A DNA stretch of 5,449 nucleotides, taken from contig JAPLWZ010000140.1 in NCBI GenBank assembly GCA_026396335.1, positions 1-5,449 of the forward strand, in the 5' to 3' direction. This document shows, piece by piece, positions 1 through 5,446 of the stretch. A model generated the notes under the pieces. That model was not told the origin of the DNA. It made no database searches and saw nothing but the letters and a program-made list of their open reading frames with translations. A program made the position numbers and the translations under genes. How positions within the stretch are numbered: the first letter of the stretch is position 1; each line of letters opens with the position of its first letter. The DNA is from Microcaldota archaeon (GTDB lineage: Archaea; Micrarchaeota; Micrarchaeia; Anstonellales; Anstonellaceae).

Positions 1-108
1 GACACTATTTACAGGTACATAACTGAGCACAGGGCAAAGGAGCTTTCAATTTCAGTTGTGGAAGTGGAAAAGACATTTGACCAAATGAGTTTGGTGTCCT
101 TCATGTAG
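1..108 (+). CDS. 3' end of an unidentified protein gene (partial)
   Basis: The first frame is open from the window edge to a TAG at 106-108 and gives 35 residues, ending in SLVSFM. The piece is mostly charged and amphipathic (for example ITEHRAKELSISVVEVEKTF), as expected for the folded C-terminal end of a soluble protein; a helix followed by a strand is plausible. It contains no motif that I can tie to a family. It is read in a different frame from the beta-helix frame that follows, so it is not the missing N-terminus of that protein. A perfect hairpin starts five bases after the stop. Support comes only from the open frame and the protein-like composition, since the start and most of the gene lie outside the window. 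Confidence 0.55.
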   Translation, partial: DTIYRYITEHRAKELSISVVEVEKTFDQMSLVSFM

Positions 109-113
109 TAAAA

Positions 114-133
114 CTGCCCCCTTCAGGGGGCAG
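114..133. repeat. Perfect 8-bp inverted repeat with a 4-base loop, at the gene junction
   Basis: The sequence CTGCCCCCTTCAGGGGGCAG is two perfectly complementary 8-base arms around TTCA, with seven of the eight pairs GC. It begins five bases after the stop of the upstream gene, and beta-helix coding sequence begins at its right arm. It is not followed by a T-run (ATATTTATCC follows), so it is not a typical archaeal oligo-T terminator. It could be a transcript 3'-end stabiliser, a remnant of an inserted element, or the site of a rearrangement. The structure is certain; the role is not. Confidence 0.75.
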
Positions 134-338
134 ATATTTATCCAACAAGTCAAATACGACGATAAAGAACTGCAATATCCAATGGTTCCCCCACTCAATA
201 CGGCTGATAGGCGCAGCCAACAGCAGCATAATCAACAACACATTCACCGTAACTGCGGGCGGCACACAAGTCATCTCGAATAATTCGGTATCCAACACAT
301 TCTACTGGAATAACTTTACGGACACGGGTTTCTATTAT
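126..338 (+). pseudogene. In-frame beta-helix coding sequence upstream of the first canonical start (5'-truncated gene)
   Basis: The frame of the 339-2639 gene stays open back to a TGA at 78-80. From about 129 onward its translation is plainly beta-helix protein. The stretch SNKSNTTIKNCNI matches the later SNQFNTTIRNCNI (residues 136-148 of the GTG-started protein), and GAANSSIINNT matches GANNSSIDNSN. No ATG, GTG or TTG occurs in this frame between 81 and 338. No signal peptide is present, nor the cysteine-containing entry segment that precedes the second beta-helix. The similarity ends at the right arm of the 114-133 hairpin. This looks like coding DNA that has lost its 5' end by deletion, recombination or misassembly. 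Translation from a non-canonical start is the alternative. Confidence 0.7.
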
Positions 339-566
339 GTGAATGAAATAAACGGCAGCAGCAACTATTACAATACGACATTGAGCGGGCACGGCGAAGG
401 CAACATTTACTCAAATGTGATTAACGGTACTGTGCCTGTCGGCGGCGCCAACCTGGCTGTTTACGGCAGTGGCTTAAGATACGGCACAAACGGAAGGGGA
501 ATGCCTTACAACAATTCAACTTCAGCTAGCAAGTTCCTGGGAAACGTAGTGGATTACGCACCCCTC
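294..566 (+). repeat. Cap module, copy 1 of a diverged internal duplication
   Basis: This segment codes for NTFYWNNFTDT, then NGSSNYYNTTLSG, GNI..NV.NG, G.G.PYNNSTS.SKF and DYAPL. The same ordered motifs recur at 1569-1844. It closes the first (truncated) beta-helix. The two copies have drifted at the DNA level, so this is an old domain duplication and not a recent repeat. The first canonical start, GTG 339, falls inside this module, which argues that it is not the natural start. Confidence 0.75.
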
Positions 567-2639
567 ACCAATCAAATACAGGTCTGCGACAACATCACCG
601 CTGCGAACTCTCCTTACACACTCATCGCAAATGCAACAATCAACGGTGCGACCTGCTTTAACATAAACGCGGCAAATGCGACACTCGACTGCAACGGTTA
701 CTCAATCAATGGAAGCAACATAACCAGCACTTACGGCATCTATTCCAACCAGTTCAACACGACAATAAGGAATTGCAACATCAGCACTTTCTATATCGGC
801 GTTTACCTTGACGGGGCAAACAACAGCTCAATAGACAATTCCAACATATCCTCTACATTTACGAGCGGGCTTGGCATTTACACGCTCGGGGCAAAATACA
901 ACAGGATAACAAATACATTCAGCTCCGCCCCGGCGGGCAAAGGAATCCAAATATCCACAGGCTCGGACTATGCAACAATCATTAACACAACCGGCAACTC
1001 GGGCACAAACGGGGGCATGTGGATATACTACAGTTCTTTCCACAATATTTCCAATTCGCAAGGAACCTCCACCTCCAGCTACGGCTTCCGCCTTGAAGGA
1101 AGCTCAAACAACACGGTCACAGGCGTAAACGGAACCTCAAGCACAACGTCGAACGCGATTGGATTCTATCTCGCCTTAAATTCAAGCAACAACACGATCA
1201 CCAATTGCATAGGAACGTCCGTCGATGGAAACGGCCTGCGTCTCACAACCGGGTCGATTCAAAACACATTCACCAACTGCGTTGCAACTTCCAGCTCGCA
1301 GCCCGGCATCCTGATGGGAAGGCAATTGGGGACCAGTGGAAACGACACGAATTACAATCTGTTCACCAATCTCACGGCATCATCCGGCTCCAGCAACGGG
1401 GTAATACTCCAATCCGGCTCCAATAACACGTTCACAAACTCAACCATAACATCCACTACTGGCGTTGCTTTTGTAATCTCCCTTAGCAGCACAAACAACA
1501 CAATCATCAATAGCACCCTGAGCGCGCCTATCAACACCTCTTTATTGGTGGACGCAACCTCCGGCAACAACCTGTTCTACTGGAACAACTTCACCAACAC
1601 GAGCGGGCTTTATGTAAATGACACGAACGGCTCAAACTTCTACAACACGACTCTTGCAGGGCAGCCTGCTGGAAACATCTGGTTCAACGTGATGAACGGT
1701 AGCGTGTCAATAACAGGCACTGTGCTCTCGCCATTCAGCGGGCTTTACTACGGCGCAACAGGCTCCGGCTATCCTTACAACAACTCAACCTCCCAGAGCA
1801 AGTTCAGCTGCAATGCAGCAAGCTGTGGCGATTACGCGCCGCTTATTCATCCTACTCCCAATATCACCCTGTCCGCGACAAGCTGGTCTGTGCAGGTTGG
1901 AACTTCCACGACTGTGAACTGCACTGTGGACAACAGCCAGACTCCGATTTACCTTTACAGGAACAATGCGCAGGTGAACAGTTCCGTTGCAGGTGGCACA
2001 ATATCAGAAACTCAAACTCTTTCTATAGGCACCTACAACTACACCTGCAATTCCACATCGTCGCAGAATTACAGTGCGGCGGCAGAGCAGTCAAGTAACC
2101 TGATTGTTACTGCAGTGCCTGCCCCTCCGCTCCCGCAGCCAGGCGCGAATAACGGCGGCGGCAGTGTTTATTCGCCTCCAGCCGCGCAGCCGCCAACCGA
2201 ACCGCCGGCTGTCGAGCCGCAGCCTCCTGCGCAAAATGTCACTCTCCCTATGGAGCCTCAGTCTGAGCAGCAAACTTTGGAATCATCAACGCTGGCAGTA
2301 AAAGATGCCGGCGCGGCGCTTGAACAGGCACTCAAGGATGGCAAGGATGTTTCTAACGCAGCATGGATTTATTCAGCAGCAAAAGACGCTCTTGCAAACG
2401 GAAATTATGCAGAGGCGGAAAAGCTTGCAAGAGAAGCAGCGCAGCTTGCGTCCGAGGCAAAGGATAAGGGCGCATCAAGTGCAGCGGGAACAAGCGAAGA
2501 AATCAAGAAGCCCTCCACATCAATAACGCCCGCGCAAGAGGGTGCATTCGTGGGATTGGGTGCGATATTTGCAATAGGCGGGCTTGTGGCAATAGTTGCA
2601 GCAGGAATCTATTTCTTCCTCCTTAAGCCGCAAAAATAG
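339..2639 (+). CDS. Beta-helix (PbH1-repeat) cell-surface protein with Ig-like domain and C-terminal membrane anchor; 5' end apparently missing
   Basis: Counted from GTG 339 the product is 766 residues; this start is only the first canonical one, and coding sequence continues upstream. Domain order: cap module 1-76; right-handed parallel beta-helix 81-408, built of short Asn/Ser/Thr-rich turns of the NNTI/NCNI type seen in NosD-like and other PbH1 proteins; second cap module 411-502; Ig-like domain about 508-591 with a likely C528-C570 disulfide; proline-rich linker 593-632; Ala/Lys/Glu-rich helical segment about 648-712; membrane helix about 736-762 followed by the short tail LKPQK. I count about 43 N-glycosylation sequons, which points to an extracellular glycoprotein standing off the membrane on the linker and helical stalk. 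Beta-helices of this kind often bind or cut polysaccharides or act as adhesins; no catalytic residues are recognisable here. Without a signal peptide, export as encoded is doubtful. Confidence 0.8.
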   Translation: MNEINGSSNYYNTTLSGHGEGNIYSNVINGTVPVGGANLAVYGSGLRYGTNGRGMPYNNSTSASKFLGNVVDYAPLTNQIQVCDNITAANSPYTLIANATINGATCFNINAANATLDCNGYSINGSNITSTYGIYSNQFNTTIRNCNISTFYIGVYLDGANNSSIDNSNISSTFTSGLGIYTLGAKYNRITNTFSSAPAGKGIQISTGSDYATIINTTGNSGTNGGMWIYYSSFHNISNSQGTSTSSYGFRLEGSSNNTVTGVNGTSSTTSNAIGFYLALNSSNNTITNCIGTSVDGNGLRLTTGSIQNTFTNCVATSSSQPGILMGRQLGTSGNDTNYNLFTNLTASSGSSNGVILQSGSNNTFTNSTITSTTGVAFVISLSSTNNTIINSTLSAPINTSLLVDATSGNNLFYWNNFTNTSGLYVNDTNGSNFYNTTLAGQPAGNIWFNVMNGSVSITGTVLSPFSGLYYGATGSGYPYNNSTSQSKFSCNAASCGDYAPLIHPTPNITLSATSWSVQVGTSTTVNCTVDNSQTPIYLYRNNAQVNSSVAGGTISETQTLSIGTYNYTCNSTSSQNYSAAAEQSSNLIVTAVPAPPLPQPGANNGGGSVYSPPAAQPPTEPPAVEPQPPAQNVTLPMEPQSEQQTLESSTLAVKDAGAALEQALKDGKDVSNAAWIYSAAKDALANGNYAEAEKLAREAAQLASEAKDKGASSAAGTSEEIKKPSTSITPAQEGAFVGLGAIFAIGGLVAIVAAGIYFFLLKPQK
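1569..1844 (+). repeat. Cap module, copy 2 of a diverged internal duplication
   Basis: It codes for NLFYWNNFTNT, NGSNFYNTTLAG, GNIWFNVMNG, GSGYPYNNSTSQSKF and DYAPL, matching copy 1 at 294-566 motif by motif. It closes the second beta-helix and leads straight into the Ig-like domain. Unlike copy 1 it has a Cys pair (residues 491 and 496) just before DYAPL. Confidence 0.75.
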
Positions 2640-2643
2640 TTGC

Positions 2644-2650
2644 TTTTTTT
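2644..2650 (+). terminator. Oligo-T terminator after the surface-protein gene (T-runs on both strands)
   Basis: Seven T residues begin five bases after the TAG at 2637-2639, the usual form of an intrinsic archaeal terminator. On the opposite strand the run of five A at 2632-2636 gives a T5 shortly after the TGA of the convergent gene. The 10-base gap therefore probably ends transcription from both sides. There is no strong stem, and none is needed in archaea. Confidence 0.5.
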
Positions 2651-3186
2651 CAGCACCAGAAGCAGATGCTGTTGACTATCCTTACTCTCTGCGCATAGGC
2701 GCTGTTGTAAATTCCGCCCTGCGTTGCGCCCGAATTTTTCTTTCCAAGCAAAACATCATCCAATTTCGAAACCGCGTACAGGCGTTTTATCACTTCGACC
2801 TTGAAAGTAGTGTACCATCCCTTTGTCTCAATCGTTATTTCCCCGCTGTCAATCGCAGTCAGCACTCCCGATTGTTTTTGCGAAATTTTCTCAGCAGCAA
2901 AGTCGCTGATGCGAATGATTATTCCGGGATTTTCAACTTCTGTCGTCTCGAAGGTTTTCAGCTCTCCGCCGCGCGTTTCAATGCCAAGCACCTTGCCGCC
3001 AATATAGACATTCGCCTTTTCGTCGCCAACAAGCATCTTGATGCTTTTCGGAAGCTTTGAATCAATGGCAGCGTAATAGTAATTGAGCATTTCGTCTCGC
3101 GTGGCAGTGAGCTGGTATGCGAACGAGGTTGAGCAGATGAGAATCAGGATGAATGCGATCGCCGCAAATTTTTTCATGCGTGTCAT
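2650..3186 (-). CDS. Small secreted protein of unknown function, possibly SCP2-like
   Basis: The 178-residue product starts MTRMKKF, followed by a hydrophobic stretch to about residue 22 and a plausible signal peptidase site after A23 (STSFA/YQ). It is probably exported, and there is no second membrane segment. The mature part has alternating strands; the segment ENPGIIIRISDFAAEKI...DSGEITIETKGWYTTFKVEVIK (about residues 85-134) follows the strand-helix-strand pattern and DGEI.I.GKGW-like ending of SCP2-type lipid-binding domains. That is a weak pattern match, not an identification. The protein ends in CFWC, a C-x-x-C at the extreme C-terminus. I chose ATG 3184-3186 because a TATA-like box lies about 26 bases upstream, fitting a leaderless mRNA. 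A TTG at 3208-3210 would lengthen it by eight residues but overlaps that box, and ATG 3175-3177 would shorten it by three. Confidence 0.75.
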   Translation of the reverse strand: MTRMKKFAAIAFILILICSTSFAYQLTATRDEMLNYYYAAIDSKLPKSIKMLVGDEKANVYIGGKVLGIETRGGELKTFETTEVENPGIIIRISDFAAEKISQKQSGVLTAIDSGEITIETKGWYTTFKVEVIKRLYAVSKLDDVLLGKKNSGATQGGIYNSAYAQRVRIVNSICFWC

Positions 3187-3207
3187 ATTCTTCTTATCTA
3201 TTAACCT

Positions 3208-3217
3208 CAATAAAAAG
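3208..3217 (-). promoter_or_regulatory. TATA-like box for the secreted-protein gene
   Basis: On the minus strand this reads CTTTTTATTG. Its centre is about 26 bases upstream of the ATG at 3186, so an archaeal start site at the usual distance would coincide with the A of that ATG and give a leaderless mRNA. No clear purine-rich BRE is seen. Confidence 0.5.
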
Positions 3218-3256
3218 CAATCGGTGCGCCGAGGTACAATCGCGCCTTTTCGGTTG

Positions 3257-3265
3257 TTATTTAAA
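3257..3265 (+). promoter_or_regulatory. TATA box for the orphan 330-residue gene
   Basis: TTATTTAAA is centred about 27 bases before the ATG at 3288, the spacing expected for a leaderless archaeal transcript. This argues against the nearer ATG at 3273, which would lie upstream of the predicted transcription start. It is divergent from, and about 40 bases from, the box of the minus-strand gene. Confidence 0.55.
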
Positions 3266-3287
3266 CACTTCCATGTTGATTGAGTCG

Positions 3288-4280
3288 ATGCCAGTCACGA
3301 TATCAAAAATCCAAAAAACCATCACGGTGCCGAATGAAATTTTCGGCTTCAAGGTCAAGCTGCAGTATGACACTATTCAGAAAACCACGCACAATGGGCA
3401 ATCAATAGTCAAACAGATGTCTCGCATCGGAATCAGCGGGAAAAAATACCCCTTAACTTCGTACGACAGCGACGTTATCAACAGCCTGCTGGATGCGCAT
3501 AAAGAAATCAAACGCTACAAAACAACAAGGGCGTACGGTTCCTGGAAATCCGGGCTTGATTCACCAGTCTCAGCCGAACTTCAAAAACTGTCCAACAAGC
3601 TAGGAGCGGGAAATTCCATGCAGCTCCGAAGGATGCTTGCGGGTTGTGCCCGCAAGACCGATGCAAATTCACGGCTGGATTTTGCCAAGTTAATCGCGCC
3701 TAATCTTGCAAAAACAGCCATAATGGCATTCGGTCAGGATGCATGGCGCGCACTTGAAATCCTCTCGAATATGGTAAAAAACATGCAAGTCATAACTGAA
3801 AATGACATTGAGCCGATGAAACGCGTTCGATCCAAGTCTAACTGGAGTGAAGTAGCCCGGGGTTTTGAGGGCTGCTGCAATTATTTCCTCCCCTCCAATT
3901 TGGGGAAGATGGCATTGGACTTCCGCATGAAGCCCTACCCCTCGAAAGGGGATGCAATCTCCCCGATTTTAAGCAGGCAAGGCGCAGTGCCCTATTGGCA
4001 AAAAGATTACAGTACGGCTGACAGGCACGCATTCAACCTGCGCATAGCTGTTGCATGGCCGCCTGAATTGGAGTTTTACTCGAAAGGAAAACCGGTAAAC
4101 GAGCAGAGGATAAAACTGGATTTCAACACGCTGATGAACATAAGCAAAATCAAGGTGGTTCTTGCCGAACTGCCTGGTTCCAAGTCACTTTTAGGCAGGC
4201 TGACTGAATACACCCGAATTAATTTCTTCGAATTTGAAAGTTCGCTTCGAGAAAGATTAGGCATGCTAGTCCGAAATTAG
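3288..4280 (+). CDS. Unrecognised cytoplasmic protein, 330 residues
   Basis: I do not recognise the family. The product starts MPVTISKIQ, is basic and soluble, and has neither a signal peptide nor membrane segments. The first 30 residues look like beta strands (TITVPNEIFGFKVKLQY). Residues 60-165 look helical with many Lys/Arg (HKEIKRYKTTRAYGSWKSG, MQLRRMLAGCARK), and a mixed C-terminal part follows (LRIAVAWPPELEF at 251-263, a helical end at 315-328). Cysteines are at 120, 196 and 197, with no zinc-finger spacing. The basic helical middle would allow nucleic-acid binding, but that is a guess. The frame stays open upstream to ATG 3153, but that region is antisense to the signal-peptide codons of the minus-strand gene and carries both promoters. 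ATG 3288 fits the TATA spacing. The gene has its own promoter and is separated from rpl3 by a further promoter, so it is probably not part of the ribosomal operon. Confidence 0.7.
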   Translation: MPVTISKIQKTITVPNEIFGFKVKLQYDTIQKTTHNGQSIVKQMSRIGISGKKYPLTSYDSDVINSLLDAHKEIKRYKTTRAYGSWKSGLDSPVSAELQKLSNKLGAGNSMQLRRMLAGCARKTDANSRLDFAKLIAPNLAKTAIMAFGQDAWRALEILSNMVKNMQVITENDIEPMKRVRSKSNWSEVARGFEGCCNYFLPSNLGKMALDFRMKPYPSKGDAISPILSRQGAVPYWQKDYSTADRHAFNLRIAVAWPPELEFYSKGKPVNEQRIKLDFNTLMNISKIKVVLAELPGSKSLLGRLTEYTRINFFEFESSLRERLGMLVRN

Positions 4281-4328
4281 GTTCAACTAGGCGCATTTAA
4301 GCGCAAGGAACGCCGTTGCAGCCTCGAT

Positions 4329-4343
4329 GAAACCTTTATAAAT
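4329..4343 (+). promoter_or_regulatory. BRE/TATA promoter of the rpl3 operon
   Basis: The sequence GAAACCTTTATAAAT combines a purine-rich BRE-like GAAA (4329-4332) with a near-ideal archaeal TATA box, TTTATAAAT (4335-4343). This is the best promoter in the window, as would suit a ribosomal protein operon. At the usual spacing, transcription would start near 4365, leaving about 127 bases before the uL3 ATG. Confidence 0.65.
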
Positions 4344-4370
4344 CCTTGTCACAATATAGAGCCCACTCTT

Positions 4371-4386
4371 CTTACAAGTCTGTAAG
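4371..4386. promoter_or_regulatory. Perfect palindromic element just after the predicted rpl3 transcription start
   Basis: CTTACAAGTCTGTAAG has perfect 6-base arms around AGTC. It lies a few bases downstream of the predicted start near 4365. That position suits either an operator for a dimeric repressor or the first hairpin of the mRNA leader. It is also directly before the ATG at 4387. The inverted repeat is certain; the regulatory role is inferred. Confidence 0.45.
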
Positions 4387-4481
4387 ATGACACTCGCTGA
4401 TACCCCTGAGCCCTTGTGGCGACAGGAAAGAAACGCAGCGAATCGTTGGAATTTTGCTGGTGCAAACTCAGCATACATATC

Positions 4482-4485
4482 AGGT
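4482..4485 (+). promoter_or_regulatory. Weak Shine-Dalgarno-like site before uL3
   Basis: AGGT sits six bases before ATG 4492 and could pair with the 16S rRNA tail. It is short, but its spacing is suitable and it supports 4492, not 4387, as the start; ATG 4387 has only the palindrome in front of it. Confidence 0.35.
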
Positions 4486-4491
4486 ATTTTC

Positions 4492-5436
4492 ATGGGAAAA
4501 CGTTCAGGACACAAGAAAGGCTCGGTCGGATTCCGCCCGCGCAAGCGAGCAATATCGCAGATGCCTGCAGTTGGGCACTGGTTCGGAACAGATGAAAAGC
4601 GCCTCGTGGGCTTCGCAGGCTACAAGGCAGGCATGACACATCTCACGTACATTGATGACACTGAATCCCCGTCAAAGGGCAATGAAGTATTCGCATCAGC
4701 AACAATTGTCGAGTGCCCGCCGATCACAATCTACGGCATCCGCGGATACAAGGAAGGGCAGGTTGTCTCTGACATGATAACACCCGACGAAAAAATCCTG
4801 AAAATAATCGGGATAACGAGAAAGAAAATTCACAATTTCACTGCTTCTGAAGTTGACGCCGTATTCGTTCTCGCATACACCCGCCCTGACATGACTGGCA
4901 TGGGCAGGAAAACAGCGGAGAGGATGGAAATCGCAGTCGGCGGAAAGGACTCTGCTGAAAAGCTCGAATACGCAACCTCGCTTCTCGGAAAGGAAGTGAA
5001 GGTCGGCGACGTATTCAAGGCCGGCGAATTCCTCGACACAATCGCAATCACAAAAGGCAAGGGCTGGCAGGGAACTGTCAAGCGCTTTGGCACGGCACAG
5101 CAGCGCAGGAAGGCAACCGGCAAGCGCAGGCACATAGGCTCTCTCGGCGCATGGCACCCTGGCTACGTTCACTACACAGTCCCGATGCCTGGTCAGATGG
5201 GCTACCACAAGCGCACTGAAATCAACAAGCGCGTCATGAAGGTAGGCGCAGCATCTGAAATAAACCCGCTCGGCGGCTTCACGCACTACGGCGTGCTCAA
5301 GAACAATTACATACTCATAAAGGGATCGCTCGCAGGGCCCCAGAAGAGGCTTATCCGTTTCAGGAAGGCAGGAAGAATTTCATCTGCGCCGAAAGTCCCG
5401 CAATTGATATTCGTGTCAACGGCATCAAAGCAGTAA
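4492..5436 (+). CDS. rpl3: Large ribosomal subunit protein uL3 (archaeal/eukaryotic type)
   Basis: uL3 binds 23S rRNA early in 50S assembly and extends a loop toward the peptidyl transferase centre. The 314-residue product begins MGKRSGHKKGSVGFRPRKRA, the basic N-terminal tail typical of archaeal L3. It goes on through FAGYKAGMTH (41-50), a PP-x-x-IYGIRGY strand segment (76-86), DVFKAGEFLDTIAITKGKGWQGTVKRFG (173-200), LGAWHPGYVHYTVPMPGQMGYHKRTEINK (218-246, the conserved central loop), NPLGGFTHYGVLKNNYILIKGS (258-279) and GPQKRLIRFRK (282-292). All key family blocks are present and uninterrupted. The length is at the short end for archaeal L3. The start is chosen by homology to the family N-terminus. 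It is the first gene of a ribosomal protein operon; another ATG follows ten bases after its stop. Confidence 0.96.
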   Translation: MGKRSGHKKGSVGFRPRKRAISQMPAVGHWFGTDEKRLVGFAGYKAGMTHLTYIDDTESPSKGNEVFASATIVECPPITIYGIRGYKEGQVVSDMITPDEKILKIIGITRKKIHNFTASEVDAVFVLAYTRPDMTGMGRKTAERMEIAVGGKDSAEKLEYATSLLGKEVKVGDVFKAGEFLDTIAITKGKGWQGTVKRFGTAQQRRKATGKRRHIGSLGAWHPGYVHYTVPMPGQMGYHKRTEINKRVMKVGAASEINPLGGFTHYGVLKNNYILIKGSLAGPQKRLIRFRKAGRISSAPKVPQLIFVSTASKQ

Positions 5437-5446
5437 GTTGATTTTC

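Larger units (their letters stand above)
4365..4491 (+). other. Untranslated leader of rpl3 with several potential stem-loops
   Basis: Between the predicted transcription start and the uL3 ATG lie about 127 bases. Besides the palindrome at 4371-4386, it can form stems at 4405-4426 (CCTG-A-GCC pairing with GGC-GA-CAGG), 4436-4448 (CAGCG with CGTTG, one G-U pair) and 4456-4472 (GCTG with CAGC). The frame of uL3 happens to stay open from ATG 4387, so an N-terminal extension of 35 residues is formally possible. That stretch has no resemblance to uL3, and the family normally starts at the MGKRS-type sequence encoded at 4492. Confidence 0.4.

Noticed and set aside
195..1061. Several minus-strand open frames opposite the beta-helix gene
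   Set aside because: They are by-products of the Asn/Thr/Ser-rich codons on the plus strand and have no start signals or domain character.
580..1560. Repetitive Asn/Thr/Ser stretches considered as a CRISPR array or DNA tandem repeat
   Set aside because: There is no regular repeat-spacer unit at the DNA level; the periodicity is that of beta-helix turns in the protein.
2596..3060. 154-codon open frame on the plus strand across the convergent gene end
   Set aside because: It overlaps the anchor of the surface protein in another frame and is antisense to the secreted protein, which has a clear signal peptide and a promoter.
3938..3951. Perfect 5-bp hairpin CCCCTCGAAAGGGG inside the orphan gene
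   Set aside because: It is short, lies inside coding sequence, has no T-run after it and no matching copy elsewhere; it is probably chance.
4291..4304. GCGC-ATTTAA-GCGC inverted repeat as terminator of the orphan gene
   Set aside because: The arms are only four pairs and no T-run follows, so it is not supported as a terminator.
4384..4409. C/D-box-like small RNA (AAGATGA followed by CTGA motifs) in the rpl3 leader
   Set aside because: The C box is imperfect, the first CTGA is too close, and no C'/D pair or terminal stem completes the guide RNA architecture.
4696..5286. 196-codon open frame on the minus strand opposite uL3
   Set aside because: It lies entirely antisense to a well-conserved ribosomal gene, and its translation is Cys/Ala/Val-rich with no protein family character; it is a shadow of the codon bias of rpl3.
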